Assembly (NCBI RefSeq): GCF_002788215.1
Contig: NZ_CP024845.1
Coordinates: 868,001 to 932,000, forward strand
DNA from: Halohasta litchfieldiae
GTDB taxonomy: Archaea; Halobacteriota; Halobacteria; Halobacteriales; Haloferacaceae
Reading direction: 5' to 3'
DNA length: 64,000 nucleotides
In this document: one piece after another, positions 53,209 to 63,514 of the stretch
How the letters are laid out: each line of letters begins with the position of its first letter
Position numbering within the stretch: the stretch's first letter is position 1
Program-made: the position numbers and the translations under genes
The notes under the pieces: model-generated
What the model saw: only the letters and a program-made list of their open reading frames with translations
What the model was told of the DNA's origin: nothing
The model's database searches: none

Positions 53209-53366
53209 ACTGCCTGCTGGAGTGGGTGCCTGTTGAGTGGTTCGGAGTTGTGGCCGACAGCCGCCCACGGGCCAGCTTTGGGACAAATGAAACTGGTTGA
53301 AGTTTCAAAGCGGCAAGATTGACAGAGTTAACAGTTACTTATATGCTGTTGCCCGGTAGCTACCGT

Positions 53367-53606
53367 ATGTTCGAGGACGTGCTGTCGCGGTCGACCATCC
53401 AAGAGCGGAAACGCGCCATCGTCAAAACGCTCTGTTATCGGTTCTTTATGATCGTGATTACAGTCGTCGTCGCGTGGGCTGTTGTGGGCAACGTTGGGGC
53501 TGCACTTAGCATTGGGCTCGTGTCGAACCTGCTCAAAACAGTGACTTACTACGTCTACGAGCGAACGTGGGACCACATCACGTGGGGTCTCACACAGCCG
53601 AACTGA
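53367..53606 (+). CDS. DUF2061 membrane protein
   Basis: 79 aa. FEDVLSRSTIQERKRAIVKT, YRFFMIVITVVVAWAVVGNV and then GLVSNLLKTVTYYVYERTWD are the DUF2061 pattern with two membrane helices. The ATG at 53367 is preferred; ttatatg at 53339-53345 looks like its TATA element, about 25 bp upstream. Function unknown. Convergent with pan. Confidence 0.82.
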   Translation: MFEDVLSRSTIQERKRAIVKTLCYRFFMIVITVVVAWAVVGNVGAALSIGLVSNLLKTVTYYVYERTWDHITWGLTQPN

Positions 53607-53657
53607 GAGGCCACCGCTATCGGTGTCAAAAAGACGGAAAATCGAGGCGACTGGGCG

Positions 53658-54872
53658 TTAGGCGAAGGCCAAGGAGCTGCCAACGTCCTCGTCGTTGTCG
53701 AGTCGGATCTTCTCCCAAGCGTCGACGAAGTCCTGACGGTAGACCTCGGTTCGGTCGTCACGGATCGCAAACATCCCGGCCTCCGTACAGACGGCCTTGA
53801 TGTCGGCACCCGAGGCGTCGACGGCTGTCTCGGCGAGTTCGTGGAAGTCGACGTCGTCGGAGACGTTCATGTTCCGGGTGTGGATCTTGAAGATGATCTC
53901 TCGACCGTCGGCTTCGGGTTTCGGCACCTCGATGAGGCGGTCGAACCGGCCCGGGCGAAGGATGGCCTCGTCGAGCATATCGAAGCGGTTGGTCGCGGCG
54001 ATGATGCGGATATCACCACGCTCGTCGAAACCGTCCATCTCCGAGAGTAGCTGCATCATCGTTCGCTGGACCTCGGCATCGCCGGAGGTCTTCGAGTCGG
54101 TTCGCTTGGAGGCGATGGCGTCGATCTCGTCGATGAAGATCACCGCAGGCTCGTTCTCGCGGGCGACCTCGAAGAGGTCTCGGACGAGCTTCGCGCCCTC
54201 ACCGATGAACTTGTGGACCAGCTCGGAGCCAGCCATCTTGATGAACGAGGCGTTGGTCTGGTTGGCGACCGCCTTGGCGAGCATCGTCTTGCCGGTTCCG
54301 GGTGGGCCGTAGAGCAGGACACCCGACGGTGGGTTGATGCCGACCTCTTCGAACATTTCTGGCCTATCGAGCGGCATCTCGACGGTCTCTCTGACCTCTT
54401 GGAGCTGGTCGTCGAGCCCGCCGATATCCTCATAGGTGACGTCGGGGCTGTGGTCGACCTGCATCACGCGGGCCCGCACGTCAGTTTCGTTGTCAAGTTG
54501 CTTGACGATAGACAGCGAGTTGTTAACCGCGACACGGGAGTCGGGTTCGAGATCCTCGCGCATCTCGGAGGTGACCTCGGTGAGGGCCTCCTGATTGTTG
54601 CCGTGCTGTTTGATGATGACGCCCTCGTCGGAGATCTCTTGGACGGTGGCGACGAACAGCGGCGACTGCTTGAGCTTCTTGTTCTCGTGGGTCAGTCGCT
54701 CTAATTTCTGTTTGTACTTGTTGTTCTCCGCGTTGGCGTCGAGTAGTTTGTCCCGCATCTCCTCGTTTTGGGACTCAATAACGCCAAGGCGTTCCTGCAG
54801 GGCCTCGATCTTGTCTTGTCGGGACGCCGTCTCCTCATAGGGTAGTTCGACGTCGTCCACGGTGTCAGTCAT
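53658..54872 (-). CDS. pan: Proteasome-activating nucleotidase PAN
   Basis: 404 aa AAA+ ATPase that unfolds proteins for the 20S proteasome. It has an N-terminal coiled coil ([20 protein letters not shown]), an OB domain, and an ATPase with [20 protein letters not shown] (Walker A), [14 protein letters not shown] (Walker B), ATNRFDMLD (sensor) and [11 protein letters not shown]. The C-terminus ends SSLAFA, with Phe in place of the Tyr of the HbYX gate-opening motif. ATG chosen at 54872. Confidence 0.94.
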   Translation of the reverse strand: MTDTVDDVELPYEETASRQDKIEALQERLGVIESQNEEMRDKLLDANAENNKYKQKLERLTHENKKLKQSPLFVATVQEISDEGVIIKQHGNNQEALTEVTSEMREDLEPDSRVAVNNSLSIVKQLDNETDVRARVMQVDHSPDVTYEDIGGLDDQLQEVRETVEMPLDRPEMFEEVGINPPSGVLLYGPPGTGKTMLAKAVANQTNASFIKMAGSELVHKFIGEGAKLVRDLFEVARENEPAVIFIDEIDAIASKRTDSKTSGDAEVQRTMMQLLSEMDGFDERGDIRIIAATNRFDMLDEAILRPGRFDRLIEVPKPEADGREIIFKIHTRNMNVSDDVDFHELAETAVDASGADIKAVCTEAGMFAIRDDRTEVYRQDFVDAWEKIRLDNDEDVGSSLAFA

Positions 54873-55003
54873 CGACGGCACTAAGGCGGTGATTAATAAG
54901 AGGTTTCGGGTCGTGGCCTGTGTCGCCACGCGTGATATATTAGAAATACATTTTCACAGCACATTCATCAGGAGTTACACCATGTCCAAAGGTAATAGCG
55001 CTT

Positions 55004-55016
55004 AATACCAAGTATT
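55004..55016. promoter_or_regulatory. Palindrome upstream of the small HTH gene
   Basis: The inverted repeat aatac-caa-gtatt lies about 30 bp before the ATG at 55047. It is a possible operator or autoregulatory site for the winged-helix gene. Only the sequence symmetry supports this. Confidence 0.35.
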
Positions 55017-55046
55017 ATCATACAGCATTCGAGACTAGGCGTATCC

Positions 55047-55307
55047 ATGAGCACGCCAGAGACTGTTTCCGCCGACGAATCAGTGGACCGTTGGGCTGAT
55101 GTCCGTGATCTGCCGCCGAGCGCAAAGCTCGTCGCAAAGGTATTAGAGTACAACGACACGCTCACCCAGAGCGAACTCGCCGACGAGACGCTTCTGCCGC
55201 CACGGACGGTGCGCTACGCACTGAGTCGACTCGAAGACGCCGACGTGGTCGACTCCCGGTTTTCCTTCTCCGATGCCCGCAAGCGGCTTTACAGTCTCAA
55301 AATATAG
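55047..55307 (+). CDS. Small winged-helix protein
   Basis: 86 aa. The recognition-helix area TLTQSELADETLLPPRTVRY followed by ALSRLEDADVVDSRFSFSDA is a MarR-type winged helix. It has no ligand domain. Monocistronic, between pan and mre11. Conserved small regulators of this kind occur in haloarchaea but no target is known. Confidence 0.85.
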   Translation: MSTPETVSADESVDRWADVRDLPPSAKLVAKVLEYNDTLTQSELADETLLPPRTVRYALSRLEDADVVDSRFSFSDARKRLYSLKI

Positions 55308-55415
55308 TTCGGTTTCTGCGTTCGATCTGCAGTACACTGACTCTATTTTCGGTCTGTTCGTAACACTCGATCAGCCACGGAACCGATATACCACACGAGC
55401 AACAACAGACGCCCA

Positions 55416-56657
55416 ATGACACGGGTGATACACACCGGCGACACCCATATCGGCTACCAACAGTACCATTCGGCGGCGCGTCGACAGGACTTTCTGGACG
55501 CTTTCGAGGCGGTGATCGACGACGCTATCGAGATGGATGTCGCGGCGGTGATCCACGCCGGGGATCTGTTCCACGACCGCCGCCCCGAACTCCCCGACTT
55601 GCTGGGCACGCTCACCGCGCTCCGCCGCTTGGCAGAAGCCGACATCCCGTTTCTCGCGGTCGTCGGCAACCACGAGTCGACACGCGGCGGCCAGTGGTTG
55701 GATCTCTTCGAGCAAATGGGGCTGGCGACCCGTCTCGGTCCCGATCCAGTCGTGGTCGACTCGGTTGCGATCTATGGTCTCGACCACGTGCCCGTCTCCC
55801 GGCGTGAGGATCTGGACTACGAGTTCACACCACCGAGCGACGACACGTCCAAATCAATCCTCGTCAGCCACGGCCTCTTTACGCCGTTTGCCCACGCCAA
55901 CTGGGAGACCGAAACCGTGCTCAAGGAATCAAATATCGAGTTCAACGCGGTCCTCCTCGGCGACAACCACGAGGCAGGCGTCGAACAGGTCGACGGGACG
56001 TGGGTGACCTACTGTGGGTCGACCGAGCGCGCAAGCGCGAGCGAACGCGATGGACGAGGATACAATGTCGTCGAGTTCGACGCTGAGATGGCCGGGACCG
56101 CAGGCGTCGACATCCGCCAACGCTCACTGTCGACACGCCCGTTCGTCTTCGTGAGCGTCGACCTCGCCGAAGGGGAAGGAAGCAGTCGTGTTCGCGAGCA
56201 AGTCCGCCAACACGAGCTCACGGATGCGGTAGTTAGTGTCGAACTACTCGGGGACGGCGAGCAGGTCACACCCGCAAGCATCGAGGAGTTCGCCCTCGAC
56301 CGCGGCGCGCTGATCGCCCGCGTCACCGACCGCCGAGAGATCGAAACCGAAACCGAACTCTCGGTGAGTTTCGCCGATCCGGATGCGGCAGTCGACGAGA
56401 AGGTCCGCGACCTCGGGCTCTCGTCGACCGCCCTTGGCATCGACGAGACAGTACGAGCGAGCAAAATCGCCGACAGTAACGTCCGAAAGCAGGTCGAACA
56501 GCTCGTTGATGGTGCATTTGATGATGAGCCGACCGACGACGAGTCGACAGCAGACGAGCCAGCAGACGAGCAGCCCGAGACAGATACCGCCGAAGATCAG
56601 ACCGACGGCTCGGATCCTGCCACCGACGGACAGCTCTCCTTGGAGGATCTCCAATGA
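55416..56657 (+). CDS. mre11: DNA double-strand-break repair nuclease Mre11
   Basis: 413 aa. Metallophosphoesterase motifs in order: HTGDTHIGYQQYH, VIHAGDLFHDRRPE, VVGNHESTRGG, LVSHGLFTPFAHAN and LLGDNHEAG, the last with D where H is frequent. A Glu/Asp-rich C-terminal tail ends QLSLEDLQ. Its stop overlaps the rad50 start (ATGA), so the two subunits are made together. Confidence 0.95.
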   Translation: MTRVIHTGDTHIGYQQYHSAARRQDFLDAFEAVIDDAIEMDVAAVIHAGDLFHDRRPELPDLLGTLTALRRLAEADIPFLAVVGNHESTRGGQWLDLFEQMGLATRLGPDPVVVDSVAIYGLDHVPVSRREDLDYEFTPPSDDTSKSILVSHGLFTPFAHANWETETVLKESNIEFNAVLLGDNHEAGVEQVDGTWVTYCGSTERASASERDGRGYNVVEFDAEMAGTAGVDIRQRSLSTRPFVFVSVDLAEGEGSSRVREQVRQHELTDAVVSVELLGDGEQVTPASIEEFALDRGALIARVTDRREIETETELSVSFADPDAAVDEKVRDLGLSSTALGIDETVRASKIADSNVRKQVEQLVDGAFDDEPTDDESTADEPADEQPETDTAEDQTDGSDPATDGQLSLEDLQ

Positions 56658-59353
56658 GATTCACGCGACTCCGGCTCTCGAACTTCAAACCGTACGGTGA
56701 CGTCGACGTCGGGTTTCGGGACGGCGTGACCGTGATCCATGGCCTCAATGGAAGCGGGAAATCCTCGCTGCTTGAGGCCTGTTTTTTCGCCCTCTATGGC
56801 TCGAAAGCCCTCCCCGGCACGCTCGGCGATATCATTCGGAACGGCGAAGACGACGCCTCGATTGAGCTGTGGTTCACCCACGAAGGCGTCGACTACAGTA
56901 TCGAGCGGCAACTCCGCCGGAGTGGCGAGCGCGTCTCCACGAGCAAATGTGTGCTCGAAGGAGACGATGGGAGCGGTGAACCCATCTCTCGGGACGGCGC
57001 GCGTGCAGTCCGGAACTTCGTTACCGACTTGCTGCGGATGGATGCCGAGGCGTTCGTCAACTGCGCCTATGTCCGGCAGGGCGAGGTTAATAAACTGATT
57101 AACGCCACGCCTCAGCAGCGGCAAGATATGATCGACGACCTGCTCCAGTTGGGAATGCTCGAAACCTACCGCGACCGGGCCGGACAGGCGCGACTCGGTG
57201 TCGAGGACGTGTTGACTGCCGCCCGCGGTTCGCTGGAGACGATTACGGACCAAATCGAGGACAAGGAGTCACAGAACCTCCACAGTCGACTCAACGAGCG
57301 TGAAACCGACCGTACTGAGATTGAAGACAAAATCAGCCACTACGAAGACCAGCAGTCCGAGGCCGAGTCGACGCTCGAAGACGCCGAAGACGTGCTCTCG
57401 GAGTATGAAGACCATCAGGCCGAGATCGAAGAACTGGCGGCCGAAATAGAGGAAATGGAAGCCGAGATCAGCCGGGCGGCCTCGACCAAAGAGGATCTCG
57501 GCACCGAGCGTCGTGAGGCACGTCAAAAACGTGAGGAACTCGAATTAGATCTCACCGACCACGTCGCCGAGACTGAACTCGCGACGGCCTCAGCCGAGGC
57601 GATTGCTGACCGAAAAGCGACGGTAGTCGACCGCCAAGAAGAACTCGGCGAGGAGATCGCCGATCTCCGTGTGAAAGCCACCGGCTTCGAGAACCAAGCC
57701 GAGAATCTCGAAGCGACAGCCGACGATCTCGACACGCAGGCCGAAACGGCCGAAACGGCCGCAGAAGAGGCCGAATCGGAAGCAGAAGAAGCTGAAACAG
57801 CCGCCGAGGACGCCGAGACGAAACGCGACGAACTCGCCGACGAGCAGTCGACGCTCCGCGCTCGATTTGAGGGGACGTCGGTCGAAGTCGGCGAGGCGAC
57901 TGCCCACCGCAAGCAACTGCAGGAGCGTCGACAGGAACTCGGCGAGCGGGTCGCCGAAACCAACGCCACTCTCGACAGCGTCCGTGAATCGCTGTCGGAA
58001 GCCGAGGAGCTACTGGCCGAGGGGAACTGCCCGACCTGTGGACAGCCAGTCGAAGACGCGCCGCACGTGACTGGGATCGACGAAAAGCGCGAGCGGATCG
58101 AAGCCCTCGAAGCAACGGCCGAGGAACGCCGGGAGAAACGGAGTGATGTCGACGATCAGCTGGCAACAGCAACCGAACTCGTGGAGGCCGAATCGAAACT
58201 CTCGGATCTCAACACCGAGCGCGAACGACTTGCCGACCGGATCGAAACCCACCGCGAGACGGCCAAGCAGAAGCGCGAAGCAGCCGAAGAGAAACGATCC
58301 GAAACCGAGACGAAGCGCGAGGAGGCTGCTGAACGGCGAGAGGCAGCCGAACAGAAACGTGAGGAGGCAGTCGACACCCGCGAGGAGATCGATGCCGCCA
58401 CCGAGCGTCGTGCCGAGATAACCGAGGCAATCGAACGACTCGAAACGATCACTGAGATGCAAAGCGAGATCGACAAGCTCTCGACAACGATTGACCGACT
58501 TACCGAGCGACGCGAATCGTTGGCCGAGCGCAACGAGGAACGACGCAACTGGCTGGCCGACAAGCGTGACCAACGAGACGAACTCCGGGAAGCCTTCGAC
58601 GAGTCGACTGTCGAGGACGCGCGTGCTGATAAGCAGCGGGCCGAAAACTACCTCGATAACGTCGGCGACGAGCTGGCTACGCTTCGAGCAAATCGGGATG
58701 AGCTACAGAACGCCATCGGCGGCATCAAAGCTGATATCAAACAGCTCGAAACCCTCCGCGAGGAACATAGCGAGATCGGCAACCGCGTCGACCGGCTCGA
58801 ATCGGTCCACGAAGAAACAGAGCAGTTAGAAGCGATGTACGGCGAACTCCGAACCGAACTCCGGCGACGGAACGTCGAGAGCCTCGAACGAATGCTCAAC
58901 GAAACGTTCGATCTCGTCTACGGCAACGACGCCTACTCCCACATCGAACTCGATGGCCAGTACGAACTGACGGTCTACCAGAAGGACGACCAACCGCTGG
59001 AGCCCGAACAGCTCTCGGGCGGCGAGCGCGCGCTGTTCAATCTGAGTCTTCGGTGTGCGATCTATCGACTTCTCGCCGAGGGGATCGAAGGATCGGCACC
59101 GACCCCACCCCTCATTCTGGATGAGCCAACGGTATTCCTCGATTCGGGCCACGTCGGTCGACTGGTCGACCTCGTCGAAGAGATGCGTGGCTTCGGCGTC
59201 CGGCAGATCCTCATCGTCAGTCATGACGACGAACTCGTGGGTGCGGCCGACGAACTGATTACGGTCGAAAAGAACCCGACGACCAATCAGTCGACAGTCA
59301 GCCAGACGGATGAGGCTGATCTCGCTATCCTCGGGCAGGTAGGCGACGACTAA
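56654..59353 (+). CDS. rad50: DNA repair ATPase Rad50
   Basis: 899 aa. ABC ATPase head halves at the two ends: IHGLNGSGKSSLLEACFFAL (Walker A) and LSGGERALFNLSLR (signature), with LILDEPTVFLDSGH (Walker B). The middle is a long coiled coil rich in Glu, Arg and Ala. The zinc hook CPTCGQPVE is near residue 459. It works with Mre11 in break processing. Normal length for haloarchaea. Confidence 0.96.
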   Translation: MRFTRLRLSNFKPYGDVDVGFRDGVTVIHGLNGSGKSSLLEACFFALYGSKALPGTLGDIIRNGEDDASIELWFTHEGVDYSIERQLRRSGERVSTSKCVLEGDDGSGEPISRDGARAVRNFVTDLLRMDAEAFVNCAYVRQGEVNKLINATPQQRQDMIDDLLQLGMLETYRDRAGQARLGVEDVLTAARGSLETITDQIEDKESQNLHSRLNERETDRTEIEDKISHYEDQQSEAESTLEDAEDVLSEYEDHQAEIEELAAEIEEMEAEISRAASTKEDLGTERREARQKREELELDLTDHVAETELATASAEAIADRKATVVDRQEELGEEIADLRVKATGFENQAENLEATADDLDTQAETAETAAEEAESEAEEAETAAEDAETKRDELADEQSTLRARFEGTSVEVGEATAHRKQLQERRQELGERVAETNATLDSVRESLSEAEELLAEGNCPTCGQPVEDAPHVTGIDEKRERIEALEATAEERREKRSDVDDQLATATELVEAESKLSDLNTERERLADRIETHRETAKQKREAAEEKRSETETKREEAAERREAAEQKREEAVDTREEIDAATERRAEITEAIERLETITEMQSEIDKLSTTIDRLTERRESLAERNEERRNWLADKRDQRDELREAFDESTVEDARADKQRAENYLDNVGDELATLRANRDELQNAIGGIKADIKQLETLREEHSEIGNRVDRLESVHEETEQLEAMYGELRTELRRRNVESLERMLNETFDLVYGNDAYSHIELDGQYELTVYQKDDQPLEPEQLSGGERALFNLSLRCAIYRLLAEGIEGSAPTPPLILDEPTVFLDSGHVGRLVDLVEEMRGFGVRQILIVSHDDELVGAADELITVEKNPTTNQSTVSQTDEADLAILGQVGDD

Positions 59354-59787
59354 CTCTCTGTGGAAGGTGTCCGAAGTCGGTTCACTGCCGTCTCGGCGAG
59401 GTCGGTCGCGTCGTATCCCCGCTCACCGTGGCTGGTTGCCTCCTCGACCAGCCCAGCAGCCCGAAACTCTGTAAGTAGGCCGTGGAGGTCGCTCTCACAG
59501 AGGCCGTAGCCGTTGAGGAGTTCGATTGTCGAGCAGGGGCCTCGGTCGACCAACTCGACGAGGAGTCCCAACGAGCGGTCGTTGTGGGTTGCGGTCAGCA
59601 GCCGGCGCACCGAAGAGTCAATAGCCGCGGCGGCGGTGACGAGTGGTGACTCGCCGTCAAGCGATTCGAGTTGGCCGTTGTCGACGTACTGTTCGGTGCC
59701 CGTCTCGGGGTCTCGAACGAGGCTTGCGTCGCTAGACTGCTTCAGGAGCAGATAGCGGTTGCCGTCGACATCTGACACGGTTCGCAT
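59350..59787 (-). CDS. Winged-helix-like protein convergent with rad50
   Basis: 145 aa. The N-terminus looks like a small beta domain (RTVSDVDGNRYLLLKQSSDA). The middle and C-terminus are helical with a winged-helix character (LLVELVDRGPCSTIELLNGY, LCESDLHGLLTEFRAAGLVE). The stop codon overlaps that of rad50 by 4 bp on the other strand. Function unknown; it is conserved in haloarchaea at this location, as I recall. Confidence 0.8.
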   Translation of the reverse strand: MRTVSDVDGNRYLLLKQSSDASLVRDPETGTEQYVDNGQLESLDGESPLVTAAAAIDSSVRRLLTATHNDRSLGLLVELVDRGPCSTIELLNGYGLCESDLHGLLTEFRAAGLVEEATSHGERGYDATDLAETAVNRLRTPSTES

Positions 59788-59814
59788 TCAGTAGGAAAGA
59801 TGGGTTCGACGGAG

Positions 59815-60234
59815 TTATCGGTTGTGTCCCGACTCGGTCGCATCCGCTGATTCGTCTGAATCAGCGCTGTCGCGGTCGCGCTTGTATGATCGGTAGTGTT
59901 GGGAGACCCGGAACAACGTTAGCAAGCCAATTACAACAAGTCCACCACCGATCTGGAGTTGGCCACGAAAGACGGCGAGTAAGGCACCAACGCTGACAAG
60001 CAGCACACCGAGATTCGTGAGCAGAACACAGACAGAAAAGGTATTGAGCAGGTCGCCGTCGACATCCGACAGGTCGCGGCTGAGCTGTTCAGTATCGGGT
60101 TCTTCCGGCTCGGAGCTGGTGACCTCAGGAATTAGCCCCGATTCCTCGGGATCACCGAACGGCTGTTCGGCGTCGGCCCATCGGTCGACGAGGCTTTCGT
60201 CGTCATCCTCGATATCCGCTGAATCACCGGGCAC
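59815..60234 (-). CDS. Two-membrane-segment acidic protein
   Basis: 139 aa. An acidic N-terminus (about 65 residues: DESLVDRWADAEQPFGDPEE) precedes two membrane segments (FSVCVLLTNLGVLLVSVGAL, LQIGGGLVVIGLLTLFRVSQ), with a charged, Ser/Asp-rich end. No family or function is recognised. Confidence 0.75.
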   Translation of the reverse strand: MPGDSADIEDDDESLVDRWADAEQPFGDPEESGLIPEVTSSEPEEPDTEQLSRDLSDVDGDLLNTFSVCVLLTNLGVLLVSVGALLAVFRGQLQIGGGLVVIGLLTLFRVSQHYRSYKRDRDSADSDESADATESGHNR

Positions 60235-60335
60235 ACTCGGTAGTCGGTTACAGTGTGCAAAAGAATTCGCGTTTGGTCGCTAGCCACCGTATCTCCCCCA
60301 ACTGCGGTGGCCAAGAGAGTAGTATTGGCGTCGGC

Positions 60336-60509
60336 TCAGGCGAGTTCGCTAAGCGTGACAGCCTCTGTCGTTTCAACCCAAGCAAGCGGGTTTTCTGCAT
60401 CGTAGAAGACCACACCTCCATCTACCTCATACGACTCGACGGTCGCGATCCCATCTGGTTCGGATGCGTCCGCACGATCCCACTGCGTATCGTCTACGTG
60501 GGTGGACAT
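60336..60509 (-). CDS. Small conserved haloarchaeal protein, 57 aa
   Basis: 57 aa: MSTHVDDTQWDRADASEPDG, then VESYEVDGGVVFYDAENPLA and WVETTEAVTLSELA. A compact acidic protein of a type I have seen repeatedly in haloarchaeal genomes; function unknown. The ATG at 60509 is used rather than the upstream in-frame start. It lies divergent from polB. Confidence 0.78.
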   Translation of the reverse strand: MSTHVDDTQWDRADASEPDGIATVESYEVDGGVVFYDAENPLAWVETTEAVTLSELA

Positions 60510-60649
60510 AATCATTACATGGTAACGTTTGACACAGTATATACCTTGTTGTTGCGCTGATCGTTGCCACACCACACCCTATTTTTGTGTCCCCTCCGCT
60601 GAGGGGTCGAAAGGCCGGTCTTTTTATTTGGACGGCCCAAGCAGTCGCT

Positions 60650-63379
60650 ATGACACAGCCGAAGCTCTCATCTTTCTCAGCTGCCGAAGCCGACGATGAG
60701 GAGGCCTCGGACGCCGCCGAAGCCGCCGCCGTCGTCGCGGGTAACGGTGGAGGCCGAGTGAGCGAGGTCGTCGACATCGAGGATGCACAGTTCCCTGATT
60801 CGACCGGGACAGTCGAACTGATGGTGACACAGGTCGACTACACCATCGAACGCAGTGGCCGCGAGGAGTACCCCGTAATCCACATTTTCGGTCGGCGCGC
60901 AGACGGTAGCCACGAACACGTCCAAGTCCTTGGCTTCGAGCCCTACTTCTACGTGCCAACGGACTCCCTCGAATCCCCACCCGAAGAAGCCTACGACGGA
61001 CTCGTCGACAGTCGCGAGGTCGACGCCGACGGCGAATCGTTCGAAAGTATTCGTGGCGAGCGACTGACCAAAATCATCGGCCGAACACCCCGCGACGTAG
61101 GGCAGGTCCGCGATGAGTTCGACCACTACGAGGCCGACATTCTGTTTCCGAATCGGTTTTTGATCGACAAAGCGATCAACAGTGGCGTCCGGGTCTCCGA
61201 ACGCCGTCTCGATAGCGGCTCGATTCAGGTCCCCCACACCGAGGTTGTCCCCGCCGAGGTCGACACCGACCTGCGGGTCAATATCTTCGATATCGAGGTC
61301 TACGACAAGAACGGATTTCCCGAAGACGGCGAGGAGCCAATCCTCTGTCTGACGAGCTACGATTCGTTCGACGATGAGTACGTGGCATGGCTCTACGAAG
61401 CTCCCGAGGGTGACGGAGAGATTCCCGAAGAACTCCCGAACTACGAGCCATACAAGGACGGACTCTCGGTCGACATCCGCAGCTACGACTCCGAAGAGGC
61501 GATGCTGGATGCCTTTATTAGTTATATCGAGACTACTGACCCAGACATTCTTACTGGCTGGAACTTCGAGGATTTCGACGCACCATACTTCCTAGATCGA
61601 CTCGAAGAATTGGATGATGGCACCGACCACGACCTGTCTATCGACCGGCTCTCCCGCGTGAATGAGGTCTGGCGATCCGGCTGGGGTGGTCCCGACATCA
61701 AAGGCCGGGTCGTCTTCGACCTGCTGTATGGCTACAAACGAACCCAGTTCACCGAACTCGATTCGTATCGACTCGATGCAGTCGGTGAGACAGAACTCGA
61801 TATCGGCAAGGAGCGGTATGCTGGTGACATCGGCGATCTCTGGACGGACGATCCGACGCGACTCCTCGAATACAACCTTCGAGATGTCGAACTCTGTGTC
61901 GAGATCGACGCCAAGCAGGGCCTCATTTCCTTCTGGGACGAGGTCCGCAAGTTCGTCGGCTGTAAGATCGAAGACGCCCCAACGCCGGGGGATGCAGTCG
62001 ACCAGTACGTCCTTCACAAGGCCTACGGCAAGTTCGCGCTCCCAACCAAGGGCAAACAGGAGTCCGAGGACTTCGAGGGCGGGGCTGTTTTCGATCCGAT
62101 TACCGGCGTCAAAGAAAACGTCACCGTGCTCGACTTGAAGTCACTCTACCCGATGTGTATGGTGACGATCAACGCAGGCCCAGAGACCAAGGTCGACGAG
62201 GATTTCGAGGGCGAAACCTACCGTGCGCCCAATGGGAGTCGGTTCCGCAAGCAGCCCGACGGGATCATGCGGGAGATGGTCGACGAACTGTTGACCGAAC
62301 GAGAAGAAAAGAAGAAACTCCGCAACGAGCACAGTCCTGATAGCTCCGAATACGCCATTTACGACACCCAGCAGGCCGCTGTGAAGGTTATCATGAACTC
62401 GCTCTACGGCGTTACGGGGTGGGATCGGTTTCGACTCTACGACAAGGAGGGCGCAGCCGCGGTCACCGCCACAGGTCGAGAAGTGATCGATTTCACCGCA
62501 ACGGCGGCCAACGAACTCGATTACGAGATCGCATACGGAGATACGGACTCGGTAATGCTCGAACTCGGACAAGACATCGAGAAGGCCGACGCTATCGACC
62601 AATCCTTCGAGATCGAGGAGTACATCAACGGCCGGTATGACGACTTCGCGCGCGAAGAACTCAACGCAGACAACCATCGATTTCAGATCGAGTTTGAGAA
62701 GCTCTACCGGCGGTTCTTCCAAGCCGGTCGCAAGAAGCGATACGCGGGTCACATTATCTGGAAAGAGGGCAAGGACGTCGACGACATCGACATCACCGGC
62801 TTCGAGTACAAGCGCTCGGATATCGCCCCGATCACCAAACGCGTCCAAAAAGACGTTATCGAGACGATTGTCACTGGCGAGGAGATCGACGACGATCTCG
62901 AAGAAGTCAGAACCTATCTGACAACTGTTATCGAGGAGTTCCTGAACGATGATCGGAGCGTCGACGAGATCGGGATTCCGGGCGGGATCGGCAAGCGACT
63001 CGACGCCTACGAGACACCGACGGCCCAAGTTCGTGGGGCACAGTACGCCAACCTCATGTTGGGCACCAATTTCGACCGCGGTTCGAAACCCAAGCGACTG
63101 TATCTGGAGAATGTTCATCCCTCCTTCTTCCGACGGATGGAAGACGAGAACGGGCTCGATCCACAGCGCGACCCCCTCTACGGCGAGTTCAAACGGGATC
63201 CGGATGTGATCTGCTTCGAGTATGCCGACCAACTCCCCGAAGAGTTCGAAGTCGACCTTGAAAAAATGCTTGACAAAACCCTCAAAGGGCCAATTTCACG
63301 CGTAATCGAGGCGCTCGACATGTCGTGGGAAGAGATTAAAACGGGTCAAACCCAGACCGGACTCGAACAATACTGGTAG
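60650..63379 (+). CDS. polB: Family B DNA polymerase (PolB)
   Basis: 909 aa. Replicative or repair polymerase with 3'-5' exonuclease: IFDIEVYDKNGFP (Exo I), GWNFEDFDAPYFLD (Exo II), LEYNLRDVELCVEI (Exo III). Polymerase motifs: LDLKSLYPMCMVTI (A), VKVIMNSLYGVTGW (B) and YGDTDSVMLEL (C). I see no intein in these motifs, although haloarchaeal PolB often has them. An N-terminal low-complexity region follows MTQPKLSSFSAAE. ATG at 60650. Confidence 0.95.
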   Translation: MTQPKLSSFSAAEADDEEASDAAEAAAVVAGNGGGRVSEVVDIEDAQFPDSTGTVELMVTQVDYTIERSGREEYPVIHIFGRRADGSHEHVQVLGFEPYFYVPTDSLESPPEEAYDGLVDSREVDADGESFESIRGERLTKIIGRTPRDVGQVRDEFDHYEADILFPNRFLIDKAINSGVRVSERRLDSGSIQVPHTEVVPAEVDTDLRVNIFDIEVYDKNGFPEDGEEPILCLTSYDSFDDEYVAWLYEAPEGDGEIPEELPNYEPYKDGLSVDIRSYDSEEAMLDAFISYIETTDPDILTGWNFEDFDAPYFLDRLEELDDGTDHDLSIDRLSRVNEVWRSGWGGPDIKGRVVFDLLYGYKRTQFTELDSYRLDAVGETELDIGKERYAGDIGDLWTDDPTRLLEYNLRDVELCVEIDAKQGLISFWDEVRKFVGCKIEDAPTPGDAVDQYVLHKAYGKFALPTKGKQESEDFEGGAVFDPITGVKENVTVLDLKSLYPMCMVTINAGPETKVDEDFEGETYRAPNGSRFRKQPDGIMREMVDELLTEREEKKKLRNEHSPDSSEYAIYDTQQAAVKVIMNSLYGVTGWDRFRLYDKEGAAAVTATGREVIDFTATAANELDYEIAYGDTDSVMLELGQDIEKADAIDQSFEIEEYINGRYDDFAREELNADNHRFQIEFEKLYRRFFQAGRKKRYAGHIIWKEGKDVDDIDITGFEYKRSDIAPITKRVQKDVIETIVTGEEIDDDLEEVRTYLTTVIEEFLNDDRSVDEIGIPGGIGKRLDAYETPTAQVRGAQYANLMLGTNFDRGSKPKRLYLENVHPSFFRRMEDENGLDPQRDPLYGEFKRDPDVICFEYADQLPEEFEVDLEKMLDKTLKGPISRVIEALDMSWEEIKTGQTQTGLEQYW

Positions 63380-63403
63380 GAATCACATCACTATACGCCC
63401 GGT

Positions 63404-63430
63404 CTTTTTCGATTAAGAAATTTTTCTTTC
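63404..63430 (+). terminator. T-rich terminator after polB
   Basis: Two oligo-T tracts (ggtctttttc and aatttttctttcc) lie 30-50 bp after the polB stop and before sufC. Such tracts are typical archaeal terminators. Confidence 0.55.
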
Positions 63431-63514
63431 CCCATTAGCAGATTTCGGGGGGTGAATGCGTAACCATTATGTGCGTAACCTCCCACGTAACTCATACGAG
63501 GCAACGAATCAACA

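Noticed and set aside
60591-60606. Hairpin cccctc-cgct-gagggg before polB
   Set aside because: It lies in the divergent promoter region without a following T-tract, so it is not called a terminator.
60650-63379. Intein in PolB
   Set aside because: Motifs A, B and C are continuous and the length of 909 aa leaves no room for an intein.
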